DNA of 64,000 nt from Bacteroidia bacterium (GTDB lineage Bacteria > Bacteroidota > Bacteroidia > B-17B0 > Aurantibacillaceae), in assembly GCA_016787705.1 (NCBI GenBank), contig JAEUTP010000002.1, positions 186,001 through 250,000 on the forward strand. The letters run 5' to 3'. Positions 56,271 through 64,000 of this stretch are shown here, piece by piece (the first letter of the stretch is position 1; each line of letters begins with the position of its first letter). Both the position numbers and the translations under genes were made by a program. The notes under the pieces were generated by a model, which saw only the letters and a list, made by a program, of their open reading frames with translations, did no database searches and was not told the DNA's origin.

Positions 56271-56780
56271 TTAGTTTATTTTAGCTGTGGCGCAACCTTT
56301 ATACGTTTTGCCATTGTATTTTATACTGATGCTTTTTTCTCTTTTTTCGCCGCTTCCCTCTTCAGTACAGCTTTTATTTTCAACTTTAATATCGATGGCT
56401 GTAACTTTTACGATCTTATCACCCGGATTTTTAAAATCTTGCTTAAGATTCATATCATAAGAATTTCCTTCATTTATATCTGAAAAATCTTTTTCAAACT
56501 TTAAACTATCTGTTCCATTATCGATCAATAAGCGCAAATGATCTTCAAAAAATTCGGCATACCAACCCGGCTCGCTACCCCTTGCAATTAAAAGTAGTTT
56601 TACTGCTTTTCTTAAACCTTGTTCTAAAGATACAGTATCTTTTACCGGAACTATTCCTGTATCAGTATTTAATGAATCTTCCGGAACAGCAACAACAGGA
56701 ACTTTTACAGCTTCTTCATTTTTAATGTTGCAGGAAACAAAAATAAAGGCGAGAATAAAATATGCAATTACATTTTTCAT
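56271..56780 (-). CDS. lipoprotein, COG3650-like
   Basis: A 169-residue lipoprotein with leader MKNVIAYFILAFIFVSC, Cys17 being the likely lipidation site. The LIARGSEPGWYAEFFEDHL segment (about 69-87) is the GxEPxW pattern of COG3650/YajI-like proteins and the end KYNGKTYKGCATA matches their YxGCG-type terminus with one residue changed. The function of the family is unclear. It is one base from the TPR gene and 14 bases from a smaller lipoprotein gene upstream. Confidence 0.82.
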   Translation of the reverse strand: MKNVIAYFILAFIFVSCNIKNEEAVKVPVVAVPEDSLNTDTGIVPVKDTVSLEQGLRKAVKLLLIARGSEPGWYAEFFEDHLRLLIDNGTDSLKFEKDFSDINEGNSYDMNLKQDFKNPGDKIVKVTAIDIKVENKSCTEEGSGEKREKSISIKYNGKTYKGCATAKIN

Positions 56781-56794
56781 CCTGCTTAATTAAA

Positions 56795-56956
56795 TTAATG
56801 ATGAGCAGTTGAGTCTGCTGTTTTAGTAGAATCTTCATCTCCTAAACCTGTAAGCACTTCCAATTTACTGGTAGGTATCTTTTCTTCTTCGCCTTCTTTA
56901 GGCACATTACAAGAAGCAAAAGCCAAAACAACGATCCCGATTATTATTTTTTTCAT
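56795..56956 (-). CDS. small lipoprotein, 53 residues
   Basis: A short ORF in the gap between the transketolase C-half gene and the COG3650-like gene. It encodes MKKIIIGIVVLAFASC then a short polar tail with TSKLEVLTGLGDEDSTKTAD and a final AHH. The leader plus lipobox (LAFASC, Cys16) is typical of a lipoprotein. Spacing (14 bases to the next gene, 40 after the previous) and frame fit an operon member. Too small for function prediction. Confidence 0.7.
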   Translation of the reverse strand: MKKIIIGIVVLAFASCNVPKEGEEEKIPTSKLEVLTGLGDEDSTKTADSTAHH

Positions 56957-56996
56957 TTTATTTATTTTTATTGAAATTACTAAATAAACAGAACCA

Positions 56997-57950
56997 TTAT
57001 TTACGTTTCATCACTTTTTCTGCCGCATTAACAATATCTGCAGAATCCAAACCGTATTTTTTCATTAATTCATCAGGTGTTCCGCTTTCTCCAAATGAAT
57101 CATTAACTGCAACAAATTCCTGTGGCGTTGGATTGTTACGCGATAAAAACTGCGCTACGCTATCTCCAAGCCCTCCATTCATTTGATGCTCTTCTGCAGT
57201 AACAACACATTTTGTTTTTAAAACAGACTTCAAAATAGCTTCCGTATCTAATGGTTTAATGGTATGAATGTTAATGATCTCTGCACTGATTCCTTTTGTT
57301 GCCAAAGCTTCACCTGCTTCAATGGCTTTCCAAACCAAATGGCCGGTTGCAATAATGGTTACATCTGTTCCTTCATTCAACATTACCGCTTTACCTATTT
57401 CAAATTTTTGATCTGCAGGTGTAAAGTTGGGGATAGTTGGGCGACCAAAACGTAAATATACCGGGCCATTGTAATCGGCAATAGCAATAGTTGCTGCCTT
57501 TGTTTGATTGTAATCACATGGATTGATAACTACCATGTGCGGCAGCATTTTCATTAACCCAATATCTTCTAAGATCTGGTGCGTTGCTCCGTCTTCTCCT
57601 AAAGTTAATCCGGCGTGAGATGCGCAGATTTTTACATTTTTACCTGAGTAAGCAATACTTTGACGGATTTGGTCGTAAACACGACCTGTACTAAAGTTAG
57701 CGAAGGTTCCGGTAAACGGAATTTTACCGCCAATGGTTAAACCTGCAGCAATGCCCATCATGTTGGCTTCTGCAATGCCGATTTGAAAAAAACGATCAGG
57801 ATGTTCTTTTTGAAAGGCATCCATTTTTAATGAGCCGGTAAGATCGGCGCAAAGTGCCACGACGTTAGGGTTTGACTTTCCAAGTTCTGATAAGCCGGCA
57901 CCAAAGCCTGAGCGTGTATCCTTTTTTTCGGTGAATGTATATTTTTTCAT
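56997..57950 (-). CDS. transketolase, C-terminal half (split form)
   Basis: A 317-residue polypeptide carrying the pyrimidine-binding and C-terminal domains of transketolase. It starts with KKDTRSGFGAGLSELGK and has IGIAEANMMGIAAGLTIGG with the catalytic glutamate that activates thiamine diphosphate, then HAGLTLGEDGATHQ and the C-terminal TAEEHQMNGGLGD. The N-terminal half is encoded separately at 59362-60210, with a VWA gene between. The two subunits should associate to interconvert pentose phosphates. Such split transketolases are known in several phyla. Confidence 0.92.
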   Translation of the reverse strand: MKKYTFTEKKDTRSGFGAGLSELGKSNPNVVALCADLTGSLKMDAFQKEHPDRFFQIGIAEANMMGIAAGLTIGGKIPFTGTFANFSTGRVYDQIRQSIAYSGKNVKICASHAGLTLGEDGATHQILEDIGLMKMLPHMVVINPCDYNQTKAATIAIADYNGPVYLRFGRPTIPNFTPADQKFEIGKAVMLNEGTDVTIIATGHLVWKAIEAGEALATKGISAEIINIHTIKPLDTEAILKSVLKTKCVVTAEEHQMNGGLGDSVAQFLSRNNPTPQEFVAVNDSFGESGTPDELMKKYGLDSADIVNAAEKVMKRK

Positions 57951-57958
57951 ATGTAATT

Positions 57959-59326
57959 TTATAATAATCTAACGGTTTGCGATATGCCTGATTTAACTTC
58001 AAAATTCTGTTCAATTGTTTTTATTGTTTCTTTGGCAAATTCATATCTGAATACTACTTTGTATTTGCCCGGCTGTAAATATATGATTTCGTTTTGGAGC
58101 GTGGGATTTAAGTTACAAACCCAAACAACAGTTTTTCCATCATCTACATAAATACTACCATATCCTGTGCCTTGCTTGGCAAATAGGATATTACCGCTGG
58201 TTGGTATTTTTATTGAGTTGGTACTACTTTGTTTGATCTCTACATCTTTTAAATAAATTCTTGGCAGCGTTAACACTTCAAGATCATATTTACCAATAAT
58301 ATATTTCTCCAGCTTGCCAAAATCCTGTACATTTAAAGTCTGCATTTCTCCGCCTTTTCTTACCAACGTTGTCGGAAAATATTTGTTGATTGTCCCATCG
58401 AGATCTAACTTCAAATAACCTTGTGGCGCATCTACCTTAATTATGTTGTGTTTGCCTTTTATAATAGAAATATCTTTTTTTATTTGCACCGGTATGGTGT
58501 GAACCGTTAGATCGTATTTAAGATCAGGGTCTAATACCAAAGTATCGGGGTTACCACGGTGATTGATAGTATGCAGGTAATTGTATTTTACCTTTGTTGT
58601 TCCCGCTTCGTAAAACGTCATATCCACATCTGTTTCAGTTGGTTTTTTTGTAACGTCTAAAAGATCTACCTGCACTGTTGTTTGCGTAATTGCCTCCGTT
58701 AAAACCAATTTTAAAACATCCTTAAAATTTGCTTCGTTACTCACATCATAAAACTTACCCATACAGGCAAACACATCCGCAAACTTGGCATCCAGGCCAA
58801 CGCCAATAACGAAAGGACGTAAAAAGATTCCTTTCTTTTGAAGTGATGCACTCACTTCGCATGGGTAACCATTGCACTCTTCTATTCCATCGGTAATTAA
58901 AATAACAATGTTGCGACAGTTGGCTTTATTGGTAAAATCAGAAGCACTCTCTCCTAAAGAAAAAGCAATAGGTGTTGTCCCCATTGGCTCCAGCTTTTGA
59001 ATGCGTTGTTTTATTTTTGCGGCGTTTGTAACCGCATCGCCAAACGGCACTTCTAGCTTGGTATCTTTACAATTACGTTCTTTAAAAAAAGTGGTGTGTC
59101 CGTAACAGCGTAATGCCAGCTCTAAATTAGGTAAATTTTTAAGACTGTCTAAAAACTCACCCATTACTTTTTTGGCAACTTCAATTTTAATGTTGCTATT
59201 CCACGGCGCGTACATGCTGTACGAATCGTCAAAAATAAAAAGAATACGATTCGTGATCTGAGACTTAATATTTAAGATTTTTGAAGTAAAAATTACGAGA
59301 AATAAATATCGCTTAAATAACTTCAT
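57959..59326 (-). CDS. exported VWA-domain protein with PEGA-like C-terminal part
   Basis: A 455-residue protein placed between the transketolase halves. A signal peptide (KRYLFLVIFTSKILNIKSQ) is followed by a von Willebrand A domain (about 25-215) with a complete MIDAS: Asp and Ser in FDDSYSM, Thr in PMGTTPIAF, and Asp in LITDGIEE. The remainder has beta-rich repeats such as PQGYLKLDLDGTI and LQPGKYKVVFRYE resembling PEGA or carboxypeptidase-regulatory-like domains. It probably binds a protein outside the inner membrane. No obvious relation to the enzyme halves. Confidence 0.87.
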   Translation of the reverse strand: MKLFKRYLFLVIFTSKILNIKSQITNRILFIFDDSYSMYAPWNSNIKIEVAKKVMGEFLDSLKNLPNLELALRCYGHTTFFKERNCKDTKLEVPFGDAVTNAAKIKQRIQKLEPMGTTPIAFSLGESASDFTNKANCRNIVILITDGIEECNGYPCEVSASLQKKGIFLRPFVIGVGLDAKFADVFACMGKFYDVSNEANFKDVLKLVLTEAITQTTVQVDLLDVTKKPTETDVDMTFYEAGTTKVKYNYLHTINHRGNPDTLVLDPDLKYDLTVHTIPVQIKKDISIIKGKHNIIKVDAPQGYLKLDLDGTINKYFPTTLVRKGGEMQTLNVQDFGKLEKYIIGKYDLEVLTLPRIYLKDVEIKQSSTNSIKIPTSGNILFAKQGTGYGSIYVDDGKTVVWVCNLNPTLQNEIIYLQPGKYKVVFRYEFAKETIKTIEQNFEVKSGISQTVRLL

Positions 59327-59361
59327 TGATTTATAAATCTTAAATCTGAATTCTTAAATAA

Positions 59362-60210
59362 TTAATAATCCTTTTCAGTTTCTTCTATCTGTAATAAAGC
59401 TTTTGCCAACTGATCATCGTTAGGCGCAGAACCATGCCATTTGTGGGTTCCCATCATGTAATCAATGCCCATACCCATTTCGGTATTCATAAGTATCATA
59501 ATTGGTTTACCTTTACCAACAAAAGTTTTTGCTTTTTCTAAGTGAGAAATCACGCTTTCAATATCGTTTCCTTTCTGGTTTTCTAAAACAGTCCAACCAA
59601 AGGCTTCAAATTTTGCTTTTAAATTTCCAAGCGATAAAACATTTTCTACATCACCATCAATTTGCCTTCCATTATAATCAACCGTGCAAATCATATTATC
59701 AACTTTGTAAGCAGCAGCATACATGGCTGCCTCCCAGATCTGACCTTCCTGCAATTCTCCATCACCATGTAATGTGTAAACAATAGTATTATCTTTATTT
59801 AATTTTTTTGCTAAAGCTGCGCCAATAGCCACACTCATGCCTTGTCCTAAAGAACCGCTGGCAATGCGCACTCCAGGTAAGCCTTCGTGCGTTGTTGGAT
59901 GCCCTTGTAAACGAGAGTTTAGCTTACGAAATGTGTTTAATTCGTCAACCGGAAAATAACCGGTACGCGCTAAAACGCTGTAAAAAACAGGACTAATATG
60001 ACCATTACTTAAAAAGAAAAGGTCGTCATTTTTGCCATCCATGGTAAAATTCTTTGGATCGTGCTTCATGATCACTTTGTAAAGCGCCACAAAATACTCT
60101 ACACAACCTAAAGAGCCGCCCGGATGCCCTGAAGCAACAGCATGTACCATTCTTACAATATCCCTTCTAACCTGGGTTGATAATCTTTTTAACTCGTCAA
60201 TATTGGCCAT
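59362..60210 (-). CDS. transketolase, N-terminal half (split form)
   Basis: A 282-residue polypeptide carrying the thiamine-diphosphate pyrophosphate-binding domain. Motifs are HAVASGHPGGSLGCVEYF, HISPVFYSVLARTGYF, ASGSLGQGMSVAIGAALA, and the ThDP site LHGDGELQEGQIWEAAMYAA followed by VDYNGRQIDGD. ATG 60208-60210 begins the operon. A GC-rich palindrome lies in its leader. It pairs with the product of the gene at 56997-57950. Confidence 0.93.
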   Translation of the reverse strand: MANIDELKRLSTQVRRDIVRMVHAVASGHPGGSLGCVEYFVALYKVIMKHDPKNFTMDGKNDDLFFLSNGHISPVFYSVLARTGYFPVDELNTFRKLNSRLQGHPTTHEGLPGVRIASGSLGQGMSVAIGAALAKKLNKDNTIVYTLHGDGELQEGQIWEAAMYAAAYKVDNMICTVDYNGRQIDGDVENVLSLGNLKAKFEAFGWTVLENQKGNDIESVISHLEKAKTFVGKGKPIMILMNTEMGMGIDYMMGTHKWHGSAPNDDQLAKALLQIEETEKDY

Positions 60211-60230
60211 TTTTTATAACAATTTGTTTA

Positions 60231-60260
60231 TCCGGAGCCCGCCTCCGGACGGCAAAATTA
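60231..60260 (-). promoter_or_regulatory. promoter box and leader hairpin of the transketolase operon
   Basis: TAATTTTG (60253-60260 read on minus) is an exact -7 box; between it and the ATG a 7-bp perfect hairpin TCCGGAG-GCGGG-CTCCGGA (60231-60249) falls at the 5' end of the mRNA. It may stabilise the transcript or bind a regulator. Confidence 0.5.
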
Positions 60261-60365
60261 GCATTTGCTTATAGCTTATAATCCTAATGTTGATAATAAT
60301 TACAGGATGTTAAAAACTAAAGTTTTTTGTTTTTTGGCCTGCTTCCATAAAGCCTTAGTTATGCG

Positions 60366-60373
60366 TATATTTG
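60366..60373 (+). promoter_or_regulatory. -7 promoter box of ychF
   Basis: TATATTTG matches TAnnTTTG and lies 31 bases before the ychF ATG. A -33 box is unclear. Confidence 0.5.
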
Positions 60374-60404
60374 CACGTTTTATTAAAATTAATTTATACG
60401 AATT

Positions 60405-61505
60405 ATGGCCTTAAAATGTGGAATTGTTGGATTGCCGAATGTTGGAAAATCTACCCTGTTTAATTGTTTAAGTAATGCAAAAGCCCAGGCGGCAAATTTT
60501 CCGTTCTGTACTATTGATCCAAATGTTGGAACAACCAGTGTGCCGGATGAGCGTTTAACCAAACTGGCAGATATTGTAAAGCCTCAAAATATTTTACCTA
60601 CAACCGTTGAGATAGTTGATATTGCAGGCCTTGTAAAAGGTGCCAGCAAAGGCGAAGGTTTAGGAAATAAATTTTTAGGTAACATTCGTGAGTGTAATGC
60701 TATTTTGCACGTATTACGTTGCTTTGATGATGACAATGTTGTACATGTGGATGGAAACGTAAATCCTGTGCGTGATAAAGAAATTATTGATACCGAGCTT
60801 CAATTAAAAGATCTGGAAAGTGTTGAAGCAAAAATGAAAAAGTACGAAAAGCTGGCAAAAGTTGGTGCAGATAAAGATGCCGTAAAAACCTTTGCGGTTT
60901 TAACCCGCTTAAAAGAAACTTTGGAAAGCGGCCAGTCTGCCCGCGCCTGTGCTATTGAAGAAAACGAATTACCATATATTGCCGATCTGCATTTATTAAC
61001 CATTAAACCGGTAATGTATGTTTGTAATGTAGATGAAGCTTCAGCAAAAACGGGTAACAAACATGTTGATGCAGTGAGAGAAGCAGTAAAAAATGAAAAT
61101 TCTGAAATTCTGATCATCACCGCACAAATGGAAAGTGAAATTGCTGCTTTAGAAACCTTTGAAGAAAAACAAATGTTTTTAGGTGAGATGGGACTAGATG
61201 AGCCTGGTGTAAACAAATTAATTAAATCGGCTTACAAGCTTTTAAAATTAGAAACTTATTTTACCGCAGGTGTAAAAGAGGTTCGGGCATGGACCATCAC
61301 CAAAGGTATGAAAGCCCCACAGGCAGCGGGTGTTATACATACTGATTTTGAAAAAGGATTTATTAAAGCGGAAGTAATAGCATACAATGATTTTGTAACA
61401 CTTGGATCTGAAGCTGCCTGCCGTGATGCCGGAAAATTAAAAATTGAAGGCAAAGAATACGTGGTGAATGATGGCGATGTGATGCATTTCAGATTCAATG
61501 TTTAA
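60405..61505 (+). CDS. ychF: redox-regulated ATPase YchF
   Basis: A 366-residue Obg-family P-loop protein that binds the ribosome. G1 is GLPNVGKST (residues 8-16), and the specificity motif is NVDE near residue 205 in place of NKxD, the change that makes YchF prefer ATP. The TGS domain at the C-terminus (RAWTITKGMKAPQAAGVI and DVMHFRFNV) and the coiled-coil insert after KDLESVEAKMKKYEK are present. ATG 60405. Length is normal. It is divergent from the transketolase operon. Confidence 0.96.
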   Translation: MALKCGIVGLPNVGKSTLFNCLSNAKAQAANFPFCTIDPNVGTTSVPDERLTKLADIVKPQNILPTTVEIVDIAGLVKGASKGEGLGNKFLGNIRECNAILHVLRCFDDDNVVHVDGNVNPVRDKEIIDTELQLKDLESVEAKMKKYEKLAKVGADKDAVKTFAVLTRLKETLESGQSARACAIEENELPYIADLHLLTIKPVMYVCNVDEASAKTGNKHVDAVREAVKNENSEILIITAQMESEIAALETFEEKQMFLGEMGLDEPGVNKLIKSAYKLLKLETYFTAGVKEVRAWTITKGMKAPQAAGVIHTDFEKGFIKAEVIAYNDFVTLGSEAACRDAGKLKIEGKEYVVNDGDVMHFRFNV

Positions 61506-61587
61506 ACCAATTCAGAAATAATAATTTAAAATTTAAAAGACGTACTACCCTTTTTAATTTTAAATTTTGACTTTTAAATTATAAGAA

Positions 61588-62364
61588 ATGAACAACCACG
61601 AGATAGATTACAAATTATTTGGAGAAGAGATGCAGTGTGTGGAAGTTGAACTGGATCCACAGGAAGCTGTAATTGCAGAGCCAGGAAGTTTTATGATGAT
61701 GACTGATGGCGTGCAAATGCAAACATTGTTTGGCGATGGCAATCAAAAAGGTTTTATGGATAAATTATTTTCTGCCGGAAAAAGATTACTGACAGGAGAG
61801 AATCTATTTATGACCGTGTACACCAACCAATCGTCACAAAAGCGTCAGGTTACTTTTGCCGCACCATACGCAGGCAAAATAATCCCAATGAATTTAGCAC
61901 AATTGGGGAACAAAATTATTTGCCAGAAAGATAGTTTTTTATGCGCAGCCAAAGGTGTTGCGGTTGGTATTGAATTTCAAAAAAAATTAGGCACCGGTTT
62001 ATTTGGCGGCGAAGGTTTTATTATGCAAAAGCTGGAAGGCGACGGAATGGCCTTTGTACACAGTGGCGGACACGTTATTGAAAAAACATTACAAGCTGGT
62101 GAAGTTTTAAAGATAGATACCGGTTGTATTGTTGCTTTTACAAGCACTGTTAATTACGACATTCAATTTATTGGCGGCATTAAAAATACTTTGTTTGGTG
62201 GCGAAGGCGTTTTTTACGCAGTGCTTCGCGGGCCGGGCAAAGTATGGATACAAACATTACCAATTAGCAGGCTTGCCGGAAGAATTTTATCGTATGGATC
62301 AGGTTCCCGTAAAGAAGAAGGAAGTATTTTGGGAGGATTAGGAAATTTAATTGACGGGGATTAA
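61588..62364 (+). CDS. AIM24 family (TIGR00266) protein
   Basis: A 258-residue beta-helix-like protein of the AIM24 family, mitochondrial inner-membrane factor in yeast but of unknown function in bacteria. Signatures are VIAEPGSFMMMTDGV near residue 30, GLFGGEGFIMQKLEGDG and the repeated LFGGEGVFYAVLRGPG, then WIQTLPISRLAGRI. No signal peptide. It stands between ychF and a four-helix-bundle gene. Confidence 0.9.
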   Translation: MNNHEIDYKLFGEEMQCVEVELDPQEAVIAEPGSFMMMTDGVQMQTLFGDGNQKGFMDKLFSAGKRLLTGENLFMTVYTNQSSQKRQVTFAAPYAGKIIPMNLAQLGNKIICQKDSFLCAAKGVAVGIEFQKKLGTGLFGGEGFIMQKLEGDGMAFVHSGGHVIEKTLQAGEVLKIDTGCIVAFTSTVNYDIQFIGGIKNTLFGGEGVFYAVLRGPGKVWIQTLPISRLAGRILSYGSGSRKEEGSILGGLGNLIDGD

Positions 62365-62401
62365 TAGAATATTTCTTGTTTTTAGTTTATAGTTTCTTGT
62401 T

Positions 62402-62797
62402 ATGTCAACCATTACAAAATTTGAAGATCTTGAAGTTTGGCAATTAGCTAGACAGTTAAATATAAAAATTTATCCGTTACTTCAATCTTTAAACGAAAAA
62501 AGAAATTCCGAATTAAAAAACCAGCTTGATTCTTCTGCTTGTTCAGTAATGGATAATATTTCTGAAGGATTCGAGAGAGATGGGAATAGGGAATTTATCC
62601 AGTTTTTAGCAATTTCAAAAGGCTCTTTAGGCGAAGTTCTTTCACAATTATATCGCGTTTTTAATAGAAATATGCTTGATAAAGAAGCGTTTGAAAACTT
62701 ACAAAACGATTGTTTATTTTTAGCAGGTAAAATTGCTAAATTCATAACTTATTTAAGAAATACTGAATTTAAAGGAAACAAATTTAAAAAGGATTAA
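62402..62797 (+). CDS. four-helix-bundle protein (23S rRNA intervening-sequence family)
   Basis: A 131-residue helical protein. KFEDLEVWQLARQLNIKIY and NQLDSSACSVMDNISEGFER are the signature of proteins first found in 23S rRNA intervening sequences; SKGSLGEVLSQLYRV is the third conserved helix. Here it is free-standing between the AIM24 gene and parE, as often in Bacteroidota. No rRNA is near. Function is unknown. The start MSTITKFEDLEVW is normal for the family. Confidence 0.9.
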   Translation: MSTITKFEDLEVWQLARQLNIKIYPLLQSLNEKRNSELKNQLDSSACSVMDNISEGFERDGNREFIQFLAISKGSLGEVLSQLYRVFNRNMLDKEAFENLQNDCLFLAGKIAKFITYLRNTEFKGNKFKKD

Positions 62798-62844
62798 AAT
62801 ATACAATAACGAGGAACAAAAAACCTTAAACTAGAAACGTTGAC

Positions 62845-64000
62845 ATGGCAAAATCAAATTATACAGAAGACAATATACGATCGTTAGATTGGAAAGAGCA
62901 CATTCGTACACGCCCCGGTATGTACATTGGTAAATTAGGAGACGGAAGCGCGTTTGACGATGGTATTTACGTACTCTTAAAAGAGGTGATGGATAACTCC
63001 ATTGATGAGTTTATGATGGGTGAGGGTAATAGAATTGACATTAACGTAAAAGAAGGTGTTGTTTCTATTCGCGATTATGGCCGTGGTATTCCCTTAGGTA
63101 AAGTAGTAGAAGTTGTTTCTAAAATGAATACCGGTGGTAAATACGATAGCGAAGCATTTAAAAAATCTATCGGGTTAAATGGTGTAGGTACAAAAGCGGT
63201 TAACGCTTTATCCATTAACTTTAGAGTTACTGCTTACCGAGATGGCCAGGCAAAAACTGCAGACTTCAGCAAGGGTGAACTGGTAAAAGAACACCGCTTA
63301 ACACAAACAAACGAAAAGAATGGAACATTGGTTGAGTTTCGTCCTGATGATACCATCTTTAAAAAATACCACTTCGTTCATGAGTACATTGATCGTATGG
63401 TATGGAATTATGCGTTCTTAAATACTGGTTTAACACTAACATTAAATGGTGTTGAGTATGTTTCTAAAAACGGGTTAAAAGACTTATTAGAAAAAAATAT
63501 TACCGGCGAAACATTGTATCCTATCATCCATTTAAAAGGTGAAGATATTGAGCTGGCAATGACACATAGTAACGAACATTTTTCTGAAGAATATTATTCG
63601 TATGTAAACGGTCAATACACTACACAAGGCGGTACGCATTTAGCAGCGTTTCGTGAAGCGGTTGTAAAAACTGTACGTGAATTCTACAAAAAAGAATTTG
63701 AACCGAGTGACGTACGTAAATCTATCGTAGCTGCTATTGCAGTTAAAGTGCAGGAGCCGGTGTTTGAATCGCAAACAAAAACAAAATTAGGAAGTAACGA
63801 AATTGCACCGGGCGGACAAAGCATTCGTAGCTTTATTGGCGATTTTGTGAAACAACAATTGGATAATTATCTTCATAAAAATCCTGAAGTTGCAAAAGCA
63901 ATTGAAGCAAAGATCTTAGCCAACGAAAGAGAGCGTAAAGAATTATCAGGTATTCAAAAACTGGCAAGAGAGCGCGCCAAAAAATCTTCGCTGCACAATA
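62845..64000 (+). CDS. parE: DNA topoisomerase IV subunit B, 3' end beyond the window
   Basis: I translated this frame from ATG 62845 to the end: 385 codons without a stop. The protein starts [20 protein letters not shown] and shows the GHKL ATPase motifs: [17 protein letters not shown] (Asn for Mg), [10 protein letters not shown] and [14 protein letters not shown], then the ATP-lid lysine in QTKTKLGS. The start and [15 protein letters not shown] insert match the Bacteroidota ParE form rather than GyrB. Subunit A is not in the window. The C-terminal TOPRIM part is cut off, so GyrB versus ParE rests on the ATPase half. Confidence 0.92.
   Translation, partial: MAKSNYTEDNIRSLDWKEHIRTRPGMYIGKLGDGSAFDDGIYVLLKEVMDNSIDEFMMGEGNRIDINVKEGVVSIRDYGRGIPLGKVVEVVSKMNTGGKYDSEAFKKSIGLNGVGTKAVNALSINFRVTAYRDGQAKTADFSKGELVKEHRLTQTNEKNGTLVEFRPDDTIFKKYHFVHEYIDRMVWNYAFLNTGLTLTLNGVEYVSKNGLKDLLEKNITGETLYPIIHLKGEDIELAMTHSNEHFSEEYYSYVNGQYTTQGGTHLAAFREAVVKTVREFYKKEFEPSDVRKSIVAAIAVKVQEPVFESQTKTKLGSNEIAPGGQSIRSFIGDFVKQQLDNYLHKNPEVAKAIEAKILANERERKELSGIQKLARERAKKSSLHN

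Noticed and set aside
62402..62797. Four-helix-bundle protein as evidence of an rRNA intervening sequence
   Set aside because: No 23S rRNA sequence flanks it; it is a free-standing gene.
1..64000. New defence or toxin system
   Set aside because: No gene with nuclease, toxin, reverse transcriptase or effector pattern in a suitable context; every group resolves to housekeeping or envelope families.

Overview
The window is AT-rich chromosomal DNA from a member of the Bacteroidota. The lineage evidence is: two large secreted proteins with type IX secretion (T9SS) C-terminal sorting domains, one type A (10188-13532) and one type B / gliding-motility-associated (27860-32008); a PorP/SprF-family outer-membrane protein; families typical of this phylum (DUF2480, DUF3109, DUF2723, PafA-type phosphatase); TAnnTTTG -7 promoter boxes; and a general lack of Shine-Dalgarno sequences. 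The genus cannot be named from this sequence. An mqnA gene suggests menaquinone synthesis by the futalosine route. I see no rRNA, CRISPR array, prophage, plasmid functions or intact insertion sequence; this is mostly core genome.

Layout. 1-2.6 kb: the start of a secreted protein, two divergent peroxiredoxins (ahpC and an AhpE/BCP-like enzyme), and rnhB. 2.6-10.1 kb: a large membrane-anchored unknown protein, purM and mqnA from a compact divergent promoter region, then a lipid/envelope group (DagK-like lipid kinase, glycosyltransferase, LpxH-like phosphatase). 10.2-13.5 kb: the type A T9SS cargo. 13.7-19.2 kb: an ALDH7-type aldehyde dehydrogenase, an acetyltransferase-like protein, deoC and a second aldehyde dehydrogenase. 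19.2-27.4 kb: envelope genes (GT-C membrane protein that seems to start at ATT, secreted unknown, FlaA1/CapD-type dehydratase, PafA-like phosphatase, AsmA-like protein). 27.7 kb: tRNA-His; 27.9-32 kb: the type B T9SS cargo; 32.2-33.5 kb: der.

33.5-34.0 kb is non-coding: a GC-rich block, then two copies of a structured 137-bp repeat, a terminator and tRNA-Gln. 34.1-38.4 kb holds a DUF2723 GT-C protein with a C-terminal repeat region, a polysaccharide deacetylase and an HMA-like lipoprotein that lacks its first metal-binding cysteine. 38.4-47.2 kb is one minus-strand Suf Fe-S assembly operon (sufA-sufB-[GT-C membrane gene]-sufC-sufD-sufS-sufE-DUF59-DUF2480-unknown). A good promoter and a 15-bp palindrome at the predicted transcription start precede it. 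The membrane gene between sufB and sufC is unexpected.

47.4-51.8 kb: a solute-binding protein, DUF3109, an RmlD-like reductase, a Wzx-like flippase and dut. 51.9-60.2 kb is a long minus-strand series: a split transketolase whose halves flank a VWA-domain gene, two small lipoproteins, a TPR protein, then pyk-pgeF-porP-TPR in a nearly gapless chain. 60.4-64 kb: ychF, an AIM24-family protein, a four-helix-bundle protein and the first third or more of parE.

I did not find a clearly new multi-gene system. The observations I would follow up first are the ATT start at 19218, the GT-C gene inside the suf operon with its operator, the structured 137-bp repeat, and the VWA gene between the transketolase halves.
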